Part shown: positions 41,620 to 53,278 of the stretch, piece after piece
Numbering within the stretch: the stretch's first letter is position 1
Layout of the letters: every line of letters begins with the position of its first letter
Assembly: GCA_030704615.1 (NCBI GenBank)
Contig: CM060733.1
Coordinates: forward strand, 73,782,001-73,846,000
DNA length: 64,000 bases
Source of the DNA: Takakia lepidozioides
Taxonomy: Eukaryota; Streptophyta; Takakiopsida; Takakiales; Takakiaceae
Direction: 5' to 3'
Made by a program: the position numbers and the translations under genes
Notes under the pieces: generated by a model
Databases searched by the model: none
Seen by the model: the letters and a program-made list of their open reading frames with translations, nothing else
What the model was told of the DNA's origin: nothing

Positions 41620-42595
41620 AAATCGGAAATGCGGCACCGCATTTCCAAAACCGGGGCAAGAACAATTTTCCGTTTCATGGTTTGGACATCAGAAATTGTT
41701 CGGCCGAACGGAAATGCGGTGCCGCATGTTTCCGACTCGGCAGTTTTGCCGATTGCCAGCTCCTTCCATGGAGGTAAATGGAAATGCGGAGGTCGAACAT
41801 GGAAATGCGGTGCCGCATTTACATTTTGGAGATGGACATTTTTCCAACTGCAGACCCATCCACGAAAATGCGGCTCCCCATTCCATGATGCTAGACGGGA
41901 ATGCGGCACCGAATTCCATTGTCCAATAAGAAATTTTGATGACGTACATGGAATTACGGTGCCGCATTTCCAAAACGGACATCGTTGATTGTCCAATTCC
42001 AGACCCTTTGACGGAAATGTGACACCGCATTCCATCGTCCTATAAAAACTTTCGATTGCCCAACATGGGAAATGCGGCGACGCATTTCCAAAACAGACAT
42101 CGTTGTTTGTCCAATTCCAGACCTGTGTGGGCATTCCGTCTTGTTGGACGGAAATGCGGCACCGCATTCCATTGTCCAATACGAAATTTTGATGACGGAC
42201 ATGGAAATGCGGTGCCGCATTTCCAGAACGGACATCGTTGTTTGTCCAATTCCAGACCCTTCGACGGAAATGCGGCACCGCATTCCATTCTACTCTCCGG
42301 AAATGCGGTGCCGCATTTCATTGTCCGGTACGAAATTTCGATGACGGACATGGAAATGCGGTGCCGCATTTCAAGTATGGACATGGACAAGCATTAGCGA
42401 CTGGACATGCTCAGACAATTCAAGGTCCAATATGGAAATGCGGCGCCGCAGTTCCAATTCGAAGTATGGTAATGCCATGTCAGGAAATGAAATGTTGTAC
42501 AGCATTTCCGTTACGACAACAACGGAGGAAAGGGAGCTGCCAGAAATCGCTGCATGGAGAAAAATGAAATGTGGTGCCGAATTTCCGAGCTTCGG
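41620..42595. repeat. E3 palindrome array 2
   Basis: About 17 palindromes, somewhat longer than in E1, with linkers 'ggacatcgttgtttgtccaattccagaccc' and 'gacggacatgg'. Several have shortened right arms (GCATTCCATT). No gene. Confidence 0.9.
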
Positions 42596-42862
42596 CGTGT
42601 ACATGTTTCATTTAACTCATACATGGATTTCCTTCACCTCAGGACTCCGATATCGCTGACTCTGGTATATTCATATGGACAGACACATTGTAGAAATGAG
42701 ATCTCAAATTGTAAACAGTGGGCCAATTACGGCTGTTCTTGAACACGATCAAACACAAGCACACAGAAGTGAGGTACGATGGGTTGTTTTATTGATCGAA
42801 CACGGTGTCTCACATTTAGCAACTCCAGACAAATCTAAGCCCTTCCTCCTTCTACATGGGCG
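42596..42862. other. Linker between E3 array 2 and gene X
   Basis: Matches 14461-14703 of E1. No feature beyond the gene X 3' flank. Confidence 0.4.
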
Positions 42863-43494
42863 TCACCAAGTCGACGGAACTTCGATAGCCCTCAAAACAA
42901 GCTCATTACTGATGCGGCACCTCGAGGTAAGCTGCAATGCGGTCGATCTGGTGCCCTTGGTGGAGCTGACGACAATGTCATGCCCATCAATCATACCACC
43001 ATCATACATTGACAAGGTCACTGTGGGCCTCAACTCAGCCGAATGTCTCCATACATTGGAAGAGCACAGTGAACTCCACGAATATAGTTTTCCCCGGTGC
43101 CGTCCTCCCTGGTCCACTGGCAGCAGTTCCAGCGCCAAAGTGAGGCCGTGCGTGATCTGTCCGCCATCCCATTCCAGCTTGGTATATCGAGGTCAACAAT
43201 TTTTAGGACCCACAGACCGCATTGACCCTCGCCCTCACCTCGCTCAAAGCGGTAATAGCCCTCCAAATACTCCATTGCGCGCAAAGACTCCCGCTTGATT
43301 CCAGAAGCGTCTGTGAAAACAGAGAGCCAGACAATGATGTCTCCTGATTCTGGTTTGAACATAGCATAATCGTGGCCATGATAAGGGCAGTCAGCAGGAT
43401 TTCGACGGCACGACATCCTTGAAAAAGAGCAGCGCCGTGGCTGGAAGAAGTTCAAGCAAACGCTGCAATTCCTCATAAACACTCCAGGGCACAT
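42863..43494 (-). pseudogene. E3 gene X copy (broken)
   Basis: The N-terminal part, MCPGVFMRNCSV ... CRRNPADCPYHGHDYAMF ... YGDIRLS, is open (43030-43494). The C-terminal part (TVTLSMYDGGMIDGHDIVV ... IEVPSTW) is in another frame from about 43040, after loss of about 20 bp encoding the ESHGHM region of E1. It lacks the N-terminal insertion seen in E1, so that insertion or deletion is recent. Confidence 0.7.
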
Positions 43495-43719
43495 TTAAAT
43501 TCCCCCCCTACAGGAGCCTGCACGGATGAAGATTGGCTGATCCATGAATGTAGCCGTTTCAGTTTCCTTCCCTGCCATGCAAACTATGGGCACTAAGTGC
43601 CACGTGGGCCTATAGCCACTCGAGACGACGAAGTCCATCCCCCCTTCAATGTAAATGCGGCGCCAAATTTCCTTCCGGGGGATGGACTTCGGTGGCAGAT
43701 TTCAAACTATACCCCGTGG

Positions 43720-44490
43720 ATGATAAAGAGGTATCGGTTCATCCACCGCTGGCGTGATGAACACATTACACGATGATTGGTGGGTACGTGTGACCCAGAT
43801 GCTCCATTATTGGAGCCCGCACTGCTCTTCCACTTCTCATCATTTCTAAAATCTAAGGGCTTCGTTGTTGTCCGCAAGGTCATTGTCATCGGCATCAAAG
43901 ACGTCCTCAGGTCCTCCTTTGCAAGGATGCCGTGCTTCCGGAACTGGGACGATTGCCCTTATGGAGGCTTCAATTATGCAATGTATTCGACCACATCGGG
44001 AGACATCGTTATCTGGTACACAAATTACACAGAAGATACTGGTTCGAATGTGGAAACATTGTCCGCTTTTGAGTATATCCCAGGCCACTACGCCTTCGAG
44101 CGGGGTGACGATCTTGGTCTGAGGAGTCCGTGGCTCCTGCGCATCCTTGATTCCGATTTTCCCAGCTACGACGGGCACCCATGCAGAAGAATGCGCACTG
44201 CTATGCTGTTGCGGTGGAACTGCTGCCAGTGGACGTGGGTGGACTCCATCGGAGAGACTTATACTCCTGAAGGAGTGCGCTCCTCTTCTCCATTGTATGG
44301 GGACATTCGCATTGGTGTGGACGACGAAAACGTGAAGCTTTCCATATTCGATGGTGGTATGATTGAAGGGCACGACATTGTGGTGAACATCAACAGGGGC
44401 GGTACAACGGCTGCAATCCAGTTTACCTGGAGGAGCCCAATGACTCATGAGCTAGTTCTCAGAGCAGTCGAAGTCCCATTGACAACGTGA
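43720..44490 (+). pseudogene. E3 gene Y copy (5' end broken)
   Basis: Open from 43777 to the stop at 44490 with all gene Y motifs (CFRNWDDCPYGGFNYAMY, RWNCCQWTW, VPLTT). The first 20 or so codons of E1 are out of frame and the ATG at the E1 start is lost (AGGTATCGG). A shorter product from a downstream ATG is possible. Confidence 0.65.
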
Positions 44491-44574
44491 CTTGTATTCC
44501 GAAGGCACTGGGCTAAAGATTTGTTTGCACAATCAGCACAGTAGACGTGCTTCAAATGCAATTCCCACGGACAC

Positions 44575-44697
44575 TCATTTCCGGAAAATAGTCCTGCTCA
44601 TGTTTTTTTCGACACTCACGACTCTGCTCATGGCTCATGCCGCTCATGGCTCATGTCATGCCGCTCATGGCTCATGGCTCATGAAATAGCAGCCCCC
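44575..44697 (-). repeat. E3 right terminus
   Basis: Same as 16752-16859 with an extra GCTCATGTCATGCC unit. The tip GCAGCCCCC ends at 44697. It follows gene Y more closely than in E1 because about 290 bp are deleted. Confidence 0.85.
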
Positions 44698-46819
44698 TTT
44701 ATCATGGCTGGATTTTGTTGACTCTGTTCCAGCACTTACTGTCTTGGATTCTATTCTGTTTTTTGAATGGTGAATCTTCAAGAGTATTTGGATTTGCACA
44801 TTCACTTCGAATGTATGGCAATTGTAGGAGAATTGTATGGGAATGTATGAATCACTTACACCACTCTGTTAGTGGTATATGTAAGACTGTGACAGTATGC
44901 AAGAGTGGTTGTACTCCTCCAGATGTAGCCCCAATCACTTACATATTACTCTGGTAGTAATAATTCAAATACATGGTTCCTACTTGGTGGGACACACTGG
45001 ATGACTTAGTCAGTGGTTTTAGCACACAACCTAAACACTACATCAATACTGGTAGAACCACTGCGTCAGTGGTTTTAGCACACAACCAAACCACTATATC
45101 AATACTATTAGAACCACACAGTCAGTGATAATATACATTGTTTATTCTTGTTTCATTACTATGAGAGTCATTTAATTCTCACTCACAGAGTTGTTTGTGA
45201 AGTCATTGCATTTTTTAGCACATCCCTAAAATAGGGCACGTACATTTGTAATATGCCCACGTGTCCAGATAATGGAGCCCATAATGAGTGGTTACCAGAG
45301 TGGTTATTCCGCGTTTTCCTTCTAGTGTGAGCAGCCACCTCTACCAAACGGGTTACTGCGCTCCAACACCCCGATATCTCCACCATCGCACAAGTACCCA
45401 CCCCCTCCCCCTCCCTATACTCTCCTTCCTGCCCATCACATCACCCAGTCACCTATTTGTGCTTTCCACGTGGCAGATACTAAGGCACGCCACATACATC
45501 TCTCACCAAAAATCAAATCTTCCCGCCCCCACACACATGTTAGCTGTAACTGTCACCCTGCTTCCCCATGAACACTCTCATCTATGCCCATCCATGATCA
45601 CCCAACTGCCACATTCATCCCTGTTTGCTTCCATACTAACATCCCCTGGGTGTTCTCATCCGCCCCCGCCCCATCCCCATTCTGGCCGTCAAGTACCAAT
45701 TAGGATACGTTCATCCTTGACCATGCCTGCTAGTGGACATCCATCCACACCCCACCCCCTCACTCTGCCACCACCCCAAAGCGCATAGCCCCCGGCCCCA
45801 GCCTCTCTTAGCCCTGTCCCCCACACCACCAAGTCACCCTCCCAACCCTCACCACGAGGCCGTTGTTCCTAAGCGGCACCCCCCCTCTATCCCGCCCATC
45901 CCCCTTGGCCACCACCATAAAATCTCCCGGAAACTCTCATCTTTGCCTACCCCTCCCAACTTACATCCGCCTACCCTAAATATCTTCCCTACCCACCACC
46001 TAGACCCCTCACGGATACCTCCACTCGCGCCCATTCACACCCGGCCATCCCTCCCGCCCACCTCCGAGTTTCAGCTCCCAACCCCCTGGCCCATTCCATG
46101 CCCTCTCCCGACCCGAGCATTCGCCCCCCCCACTCCCGACCCTGGACCCCACACCATGCCCTCTCCACATATCCAACCCACTCAAACCCCCTATCCCCTT
46201 CCCAGTCCACCTCAACAAACCTCCCAGCAACCTCTCACAGCCCCCCTAGTCGGTACAAACGGCTATCACATTTTCAATACCCACCCCCTCCTTTATAGCC
46301 CCCACAGCCGATATCCACTATACTCAGGCAGGTCTAAACAATTTTACCACCACCCTCCCCACTCAGACAACTTATACGTGGACTCCTACTTGATTGATGT
46401 GGTGACATACACCCTAACCCGGGTCCACCATGCATCAGCGCTATTATCAAAGAGCTTCCCACAGATGCACAAGCTAGATATACATTATACTTTCAGCCAA
46501 ATACTATGTCGCTCATGAACAACTACCGGCATATCCTCGACCACTTCGAACCATTCTTCCCACAACCCCCACCTGCTACACCCACAAACCATATCACCAC
46601 ATTTGGCTTACCCCCTAACCCTTACCCCGCACTTTCTAAAGCCTTGCAAAAACTCCAAGCCTTCCCGAAGACTCACCTTCTTTTAGCCTCTTATAAACCT
46701 TATCTCTCCCCTCCCTGACACTTGTAACGGATTTCTTCACTCCCACTCTCTTTCCCTTTTGTGCCCCTTTCTCCTACACCTATAATGACTACCACCACTC
46801 CCCCACAACTACCTGGCCC
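44698..46819. other. Intervening DNA between E3 and E4, C-rich, no recognised gene
   Basis: First 500 bp AT-rich. From about 45320 the plus strand becomes strongly C-rich (long CCCC and CACC tracts), giving a 261-codon Pro/His/Ser-rich ORF at 45733-46518 that looks compositional rather than coding. It lies between two outward-facing E termini. No family palindromes are present, so it is not E sequence. Confidence 0.5.
45010..45125. repeat. Tandem duplication of about 60 bp
   Basis: Two imperfect copies of 'gtcagtggttttagcacacaac' followed by '-ccactayatcaatact-gtagaaccac'. A local duplication with no further known role. Confidence 0.6.
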
Positions 46820-46930
46820 GGGGGCTGCTATTTCATGAGCCATGAGCCATGAGCGGCATGAGCCATGAGCAGAGTCGTAAGTGTGGAAAAAAACATGAGC
46901 AGCACTATTTTCCGGAAATGAGTGTCCGCG
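46820..46930 (+). repeat. E4 terminus (right end of the family, reversed)
   Basis: Reverse complement of 16752-16859: terminal GGGGGCTGCTATTTC, CATGAGC heptamers, then 'ccggaaatgagtgtcc'. Confidence 0.85.
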
Positions 46931-47282
46931 GGAATAGGGTTTAGGGTGCCACGGTCATAGGGGGAGAAAGACCTCCCGATGAAGGAGGTTCGGCAATGTT
47001 ATTTAGAATTATATATTGAAAGGCAATGTTTCGCGAATGGTAGGGTGGTACTGCTCTGTACAATGGGGGCCCATTTCAGCTTACCAGCCATTTGCAAAAT
47101 CCACCCACACTCCCAATCCCAAACGAAATGAGCAATGACGCATTCGCGGAACGATGGACACAGAATATAATAAAAAGAGGGCACAATGAGGTTTTTATTG
47201 ATCCACATGAATTGCATTTGAAGCACGTCTACTGTGCTGATTGTGCCATCAAATCTTGAGCCCTGTGCCTACTGAATACAAG
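46931..47282. other. E4 subterminal region
   Basis: Reversed match of 16397-16751 of E1, including the gene Y poly(A) signal (TTTATT near 47195). No gene. Confidence 0.5.
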
Positions 47283-48037
47283 TCACGTTGTCAATGGGAC
47301 TTCGACTGCTCTCAGAACTAGCTCATGAGTCATGGGGCTCCTCCATGTAAAGTCGATTGCAGCCGTTGTACCGCCCCTAGTGATGTTCACCACAATGTCC
47401 TGCCCTTCAATCATACCACCATCGAATATGGAAATCTTCACGTTTTCGTCGTCCACACCAATGCGAATGTCCCCATACAATGGAGAAGAGGAGCGCACTC
47501 CTCGAGGAGAATAGGTCTCTCCGATGGAGTCCACCCACGTCCAGTGGCAGCAGTTCCACCGCAACAGCATAGCAGTGCGCCTTCTTCTGCATGGGTGACC
47601 GTCGTAGCTGGGAAAATCGGAATCGAGGATGCGCAGGAGCCACGGACTCCTCAGACCAAGATCGTCACCCCGCTCGAAGGCGTAGTGGCCTACGATATAC
47701 TCAAAAGCCACCAATGTTTCCACAATCGAACCAGTATCTTCTCTGTAATCTGTGTACCAGATAACAATGTCTCCCGATGTGGCCGAATACATTGCATAAT
47801 CGATGCCTCCAAAGGGGCAGTCGTCCCGGTTCCGGAAGCACGGCATCCTTGCAAAGGAGGACCTGAGGACGACTTGGATGCCGATGACCTTGCGGACAGC
47901 TACGAAGCCCTTAGATTTTGGAAAAGATACGAAGCGGAAGAGCAGTCCGGCCTCCAAAATGGAGCATCTGGGTCACACGTACCCACCGACGGAGGTGGAA
48001 CGTGTTCATCACGGCAGCGGTGGATGAAGCCATACAT
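47283..48037 (-). pseudogene. E4 gene Y copy (one-base frameshift near the start)
   Basis: Matches E1 gene Y almost everywhere. The ATG (MYGFIHRCRDE) at 48037 is present, but a one-base loss near 47968 ('ccattttgg' on the plus strand, against 'ccaataatgg' expected) shifts the frame. From 47957 a 224-codon ORF (MEAGLLFRF ... VPLTT) is open. It could be a real mutation or an assembly error. Confidence 0.7.
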
Positions 48038-48469
48038 CTTTCTCATCAACAAGTTATAGTTTGAGATCTGCCACCGAAGTCCATCCCCCCGGATGGAAAT
48101 TCGGCGCCGCATTTACATCGAAGAGGGGATGGACTTCGTCGTGTCCAGTGGCTATCGGCCCAACTGGCAGTGAGTGCCCATAGTTTGCATGGCAGGGTAG
48201 GAAACTGAAACGGCTACATTCATGCAGCAGCCAATCTTCATCGGTCCAGGATCCTGTACGGGGGAAACTGGAGTGTGCCCTGGAGTGTGCCCTGGAATGT
48301 ACCTCACTTCTGTATGACTGTGTTTCATTGTGTGAATAACTCTCGGATTTGGCCCACTGTTTACAATTTGATGTCTCATTTCTACAATTTGTCTGTCGGT
48401 TGATAAATAAAGCAGAGTAACCGGTATGTGAGTCATGTGTCAAGAATATACCAGAGTAACGCCATGTCG
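48038..48469. other. E4 junction lacking gene X
   Basis: The spacer that precedes gene X in E1 is followed, after 'gatcctgtacgggg', by a duplicated 'ggagtgtgccct' and then by the gene X 3' flank ('cacttctgtatgactgtg'). About 0.75 kb, the whole of gene X, has been removed. One degenerate palindrome lies at 48096-48117. Confidence 0.7.
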
Positions 48470-48955
48470 GACATTGAAATGCGGCACCGCATTTCCATGT
48501 CGGCATCGAAATGTGGCGCCGCATTTCCATGTCGGGATCGAAATGCGGCGCCGCATTTCCATGTCGGGATCGAAATGCGGCGCCGCATTTCCATGTCGGG
48601 ATCGAAATGCGGCACAGCATTTCCATGTCGGACATCGAAATGCGGCACCGCATTTCCATGTGGGACAAGAAAATGCGGTGGCATCATTTCCGTCCAGGTA
48701 CACGAAATACCAACACGGGTCTATAAATTGATCAGAAAACGAGGTTGGCATTGCAAATGCGGCGACGCATTTCCAGCGTGGCAATGGAAACTTCTTTTTG
48801 GACAAGGGAATGCGGTGCGCATTTCCGTCCAACACTTCGAAAAGTGCACCTATTTCCGACCAGCGATGGAATGCGTTACCCTCGAGAGAGGGTCTGCAAA
48901 CAAATTGCGATGTCCGTCTGGAAATGCGGCGCCGCATTCCATGTCCGTCATCGAC
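48470..48955. repeat. E4 palindrome array 2
   Basis: Contains five close, regular units (48476-48655) in which palindromes alternate with 'catgtcgggatcg'. These are more uniform than in E1, showing local amplification. More decayed units continue to the gap. Confidence 0.9.
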
Positions 48956-48961
48956 TTTTTT

Positions 48962-49461
48962 NNNNNNNNNNNNNNNNNNNNNNNNNNNNNNNNNNNNNNN
49001 NNNNNNNNNNNNNNNNNNNNNNNNNNNNNNNNNNNNNNNNNNNNNNNNNNNNNNNNNNNNNNNNNNNNNNNNNNNNNNNNNNNNNNNNNNNNNNNNNNNN
49101 NNNNNNNNNNNNNNNNNNNNNNNNNNNNNNNNNNNNNNNNNNNNNNNNNNNNNNNNNNNNNNNNNNNNNNNNNNNNNNNNNNNNNNNNNNNNNNNNNNNN
49201 NNNNNNNNNNNNNNNNNNNNNNNNNNNNNNNNNNNNNNNNNNNNNNNNNNNNNNNNNNNNNNNNNNNNNNNNNNNNNNNNNNNNNNNNNNNNNNNNNNNN
49301 NNNNNNNNNNNNNNNNNNNNNNNNNNNNNNNNNNNNNNNNNNNNNNNNNNNNNNNNNNNNNNNNNNNNNNNNNNNNNNNNNNNNNNNNNNNNNNNNNNNN
49401 NNNNNNNNNNNNNNNNNNNNNNNNNNNNNNNNNNNNNNNNNNNNNNNNNNNNNNNNNNNNN
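48962..49461. other. Assembly gap (500 N)
   Basis: Exactly 500 undetermined bases. The left edge corresponds to about 14083 in E1 (a poly-A run) and the right edge to about 9956, so about 4.1 kb of methyltransferase sequence is expected here. The round number suggests a placeholder length. Confidence 0.95.
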
Positions 49462-51039
49462 CCAAATCGTCACCGCATTTCGAATGTGCTAGGGAGGGTA
49501 TGAGTATCTTACGAGTTCAGGTCCGCCATGGCATTCTTTGAGCAGAGGAGTCTGCCGCCTTCACCTTTAGATGACACACCTCCACCATGTAATGCCAGCC
49601 AATTTGCTTGGCATGGTTCTGCTTGATGTCTCCCACCAGGCGAGAAGTCGGTGATTTCCCGTCCACACAAAGAACATTTTAACACCCGACATATGGCCGA
49701 GGTGAGTCGGGATCACCCTCAGCGTCGCCTCGATTCGGGTGCGAGTGTGCCAGTGGGTATCCCCGTTGACAATGCATCGGCAGTGGGTCCACGGGTTCGC
49801 CGTCCTCATTCTCTATGGAAACTTAAAACCTTTCTGCCGATCCAAGACGGTAACCCTTCTCGAAATGCAAACTTGAGCTTATCCACATCTCCGTGAAGGG
49901 CCTTGCCTGACGATGGGAAGGGAGACCATGCGACAGAGTGGGATTCGAAGAGTCGCTGGATTACCGCTGCCCAAAACTCTGCCAATGCTACTGTGTGTCT
50001 CCTCCAACATTTTATCCCGCACTTTTAATCCAATCTCCTGAGACATGTCTAGGTGCGGTAGTGGGCTGAGCAGCTGGAGCATCCTCAACTGGAGCTGCAC
50101 TCTGGGGCCCTGTGTGCGGGCAATTCTGCCATTGCAGAGGCCTCCTCCGGGCCTGCTAGCTCATCGGTGGTGAGGTCTGCCTGCGAACGTTCAGCGGCAG
50201 CACCCTCCTCCGTACCAAATCGAGATCAACGGTCGATCCCATTGCCTTCGCTGTCAGCAGAGTCGGCCCCAACATCTGCAGGCGGGAAATCCTCCAGGGA
50301 ACTGAGCTTCAGCTCGTGGAAGCGGTTTTGCGGGAGATTGTTCGCCCGTCGCCCTGATTGCCTTCTGCTTCCTCATCCTTGCAGGTGAAGGTGTCTGCTG
50401 CAATAGAATCTGTCTTCTACCCCTGCTGCTTCATTCGCGTTGGGGGGGGTGAATCGGCCTGAGCCGGTTGAGAAGCCAGTAGAGGGACGGGCTGCTTCTT
50501 CTTCGACTTTGCTGGAGAAGGCCCCGACCCCTGCTGGCGATTCTCCATGATCGAAGAACGCGAGTCGATCTCTGAGACTTTGAACTTGCCCTTCGAAGAC
50601 GCGTCTTTTGAATCGCAGAGGGCTAGGCCGGCAGGAATACCCGCGCTCGGGGATCGGGTGGGTGTACGTGCTGCAGCTAGCTCCTCGGACTCTTTCCTGC
50701 GGCTCTTCGGATTCCTGCGATCCCTCCAGCACGTCCACCTTTCCTGTTAGGCATGCAAACATGTTCTGCATTCAAGTCTCCTAGCATTCAGTCTAAGAAT
50801 TACAGAAGCAAAATGGGGGGTTCGGTGCTCGATCAGCTGCGCGCAGCCCGATCGCATGGAGCTCTCACTGGTGGCTGGGTTGCCTGAGTGGCCTGCTGCT
50901 CGGAGATGGCAATCTCCTCCTGTAGACGCATCTGCTTCCTCCCCTTCGGCATTGGCCTACGTCCGAAGTATAATTTCCGGAGCTTGCGACGAGGTCTCCT
51001 GTCTGGTGCACGAACTCCCCCCCTCTCAGGTTCGAGCAT
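49462..51039 (-). pseudogene. E4 ParB-like / methyltransferase gene, 5' part
   Basis: Reversed copy of E1 8385-9955. The candidate first ATG is at 51039-51037 (MLEPERGG). The ParB-like exon is recognisable (MLEETHSSIGRVLGSG, IPLCRMVSLPIVRQ, KMFFVWTGNHRLLAWWE) but broken by many single-base gains and losses; the box reads TGNHR instead of DGNHR. The density of one-base indels next to the gap is higher than elsewhere in E4, so sequence quality is suspect. The methyltransferase domain falls in the gap. Confidence 0.75.
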
Positions 51040-51382
51040 AAGAAGAACAGAGAGAGGGAAAAAGGGGCAAAGAGTGCAGATGGAAAAGGGCGCGAAAGGG
51101 GTGACTGAGGAGACACGACAAAAGTGATGAAACGGCGGTGATGCACCACTTGGGTTCGAAAGGTTGGACGAAAGTGTCTCCTCGTGGATGTTTGCGTCAT
51201 TACGAAATTCGAATCGTTGAGGGTACGCCTGCCGTCGGAAAATCAAACATCATTATCCAACAGTCAGGCCGCGCCGCCTCATGCCCCTTCAGTCAGATAG
51301 AGTGCCGACATGTGCAGCAATTCCGTTGCTCCACGTGTTCACATTTCAAGGCATTTCCGTCCCAGCGTCTGATGAGTTGGAG
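51040..51382. other. Upstream region of the E4 ParB-methyltransferase gene
   Basis: Reversed match to 8047-8384 of E1 with the CACGTG segment near 51335. No gene. Confidence 0.45.
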
Positions 51383-53075
51383 CGAGAATGCGAATGCGGC
51401 GCCGCATTTCCGTTAAGTACCATCACGAAGCTACACATCCGTACTTGTTGGAAGGAAATGCGGCACCGCATGTCCGTTCCACCTTCACATACCTTAGTTG
51501 TTGAACGGAAATACGGTGCCGCATTTCCGTCCCACAGCTCCATGTATGAGATTCAGAAGGGAAATGCGGCGCCGCATTTCCGTTCCCACTTCACATACGT
51601 TAGTTGATGAATGGAAATGCCGTGCCACATTTCCGTTCGGGAAAGTATAGAGGTCTCACCTGGACAGAAATGCGGTGTCGCATTTCCGGTCTGGAAAGGT
51701 GAAGGACTCACATGGATGGAAATGCGGCAACACATTTCCGTAGCACAGCTCCAGGCCGAATATACAAAACGGAAATGCAGCGCCGCATTTCCGTTCGAGA
51801 ATGTCGGAAGGTGCGACTCGAACGGAAATGCGGTGCCGCATTTCTGTACCCGTTGCGCACGATTTTCAGTCAGAATGGAAATGCGGTACCGCATTTCCGT
51901 TCTGTAGAGTATTAACGTCCGACGCTGGCGGAAATGCCTTCCCGCATTTTCGTTCCACAGCTCCATGCCTCACATACAAAACGGAAATGCGGATGGTGGG
52001 ACTCCGACGGAAATGCGGTACCGCATTTCAATTCCGATGTTTCAGGATATTTCATCAGAACGGAAATGCGGTGCCGCATTTCCCTTTTAAATCTAATACA
52101 TTCCGTTCTGGAATGTTGGGAGGTGCGACTCGGATGGAAATGCGCTGCCGCATTTCAGTTCCGATGGTTCACGATTTTCAGTCAGAACGGAAATGCGGTA
52201 CCGCATTTCCGTTCTGGAATGATGGTAGGTGCGACTCGGATGGAAATACGTTGCCGCATTTCAGTTCCGATGGTTCACGATTTTCAGTCAGAACAGAAAT
52301 GCGGTGCCGCATTTCCGTTCTGGAATGATGGTAGGTGCGACTCGGATGGAAATACGGTGCCGCATTTCAGTTCAGATAGTTCACGATTTTCAGTCAGAAC
52401 GGAAATGCGGTGCCGCATTTCCGTTCTGGATAGTTTGAATGTCTCAACCGGTCGGAATTGCGCTGTATGAAGCTGTCGGAATCTTACTCGGCTCCAGGCA
52501 TCAGATACAAAATGGAAATGCGGCGCCGCATTTCCTTTATGGAATGTGGAAAAGTGCGACTCGGACGGAAATGCGGTGCCGCATTTCTGTTCCCGTTGTT
52601 CATAATTCTCAATCAGAACGGAAATGCGGTACCGCATTTCCGTTCCACCTTCACATACCGTGCTTGTTGAATGAAAATGCGGTACCGCATTTCCGTTCTC
52701 GAGAGTATGAATGTCTTTTAAGGACGGAAATGTGCTGCAGCATTTCTATCCCTCAGCTCCATGCATCAGATACAAAATGGAAATGCGGCGCCGCATTTCC
52801 GTTCTGGAATGTCGAAAAGTGCGACTCGGATGGAAATGCGGTGCCGCATTTCTGTTCCCGTTGTTCATAAATCTCAATCAGAACGGAAATGCGGTACCGC
52901 ATTTCCGTTCCACCTTCACATACCGTGCTTGCTGGATGGAAATGCGTTACCGCATTTCCGTTCTGGAGAGTATAAATGTTTCCCCCGGACGGAAACTCGG
53001 TGCCGCATTTCCGTCGCTCTGTTGCATGACCAAGATGCAATACGGAAATGCGGCGCCGTATTTCCGTCCACCAGC
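51383..53075. repeat. E4 palindrome array 1
   Basis: Reversed copy of the E1 array between the divergent ParB and transposase genes. One local block is lost (near 51985, two units fused) and an extra unit is duplicated near 52215-52370. Confidence 0.9.
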
Positions 53076-53278
53076 AATCGACAGAATCACTCGGGACGGG
53101 AAATCTGGAACCTCAATGGGTTGCATTGTTCCGAAACAACACAATTGCGGCCAGTCTTGATGAGCACAACTTGGTTGTCTGACCGTTTTAACCAGCAGTC
53201 CTGGCACTTGTCAGTGCGAACGTTCCTGTCTGCACCGAGAATACTGCTGGATCCACCCTCAGGAGAAACTGTCAGGAG

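Larger units (their letters stand above)
35736..44697 (+). mobile_element. E3: left-truncated E1-type element
   Basis: Starts abruptly inside palindrome array 1 and runs through the ParB-methyltransferase gene, array 2, genes X and Y to a complete right terminus at 44697. Orientation is as in E1. The whole transposase half and left end are missing, so it is non-autonomous at best. Relative to E1 it has private deletions in the methyltransferase gene and of the gene Y 3' flank. Confidence 0.85.

Noticed and set aside
45288-46518. Pro/His/Ser-rich ORFs
   Set aside because: They follow from C-rich composition, overlap in several frames and have no domain.
48428-49541. Long ORFs running through the N gap
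   Set aside because: They are open only because undetermined bases cannot contain stop codons.
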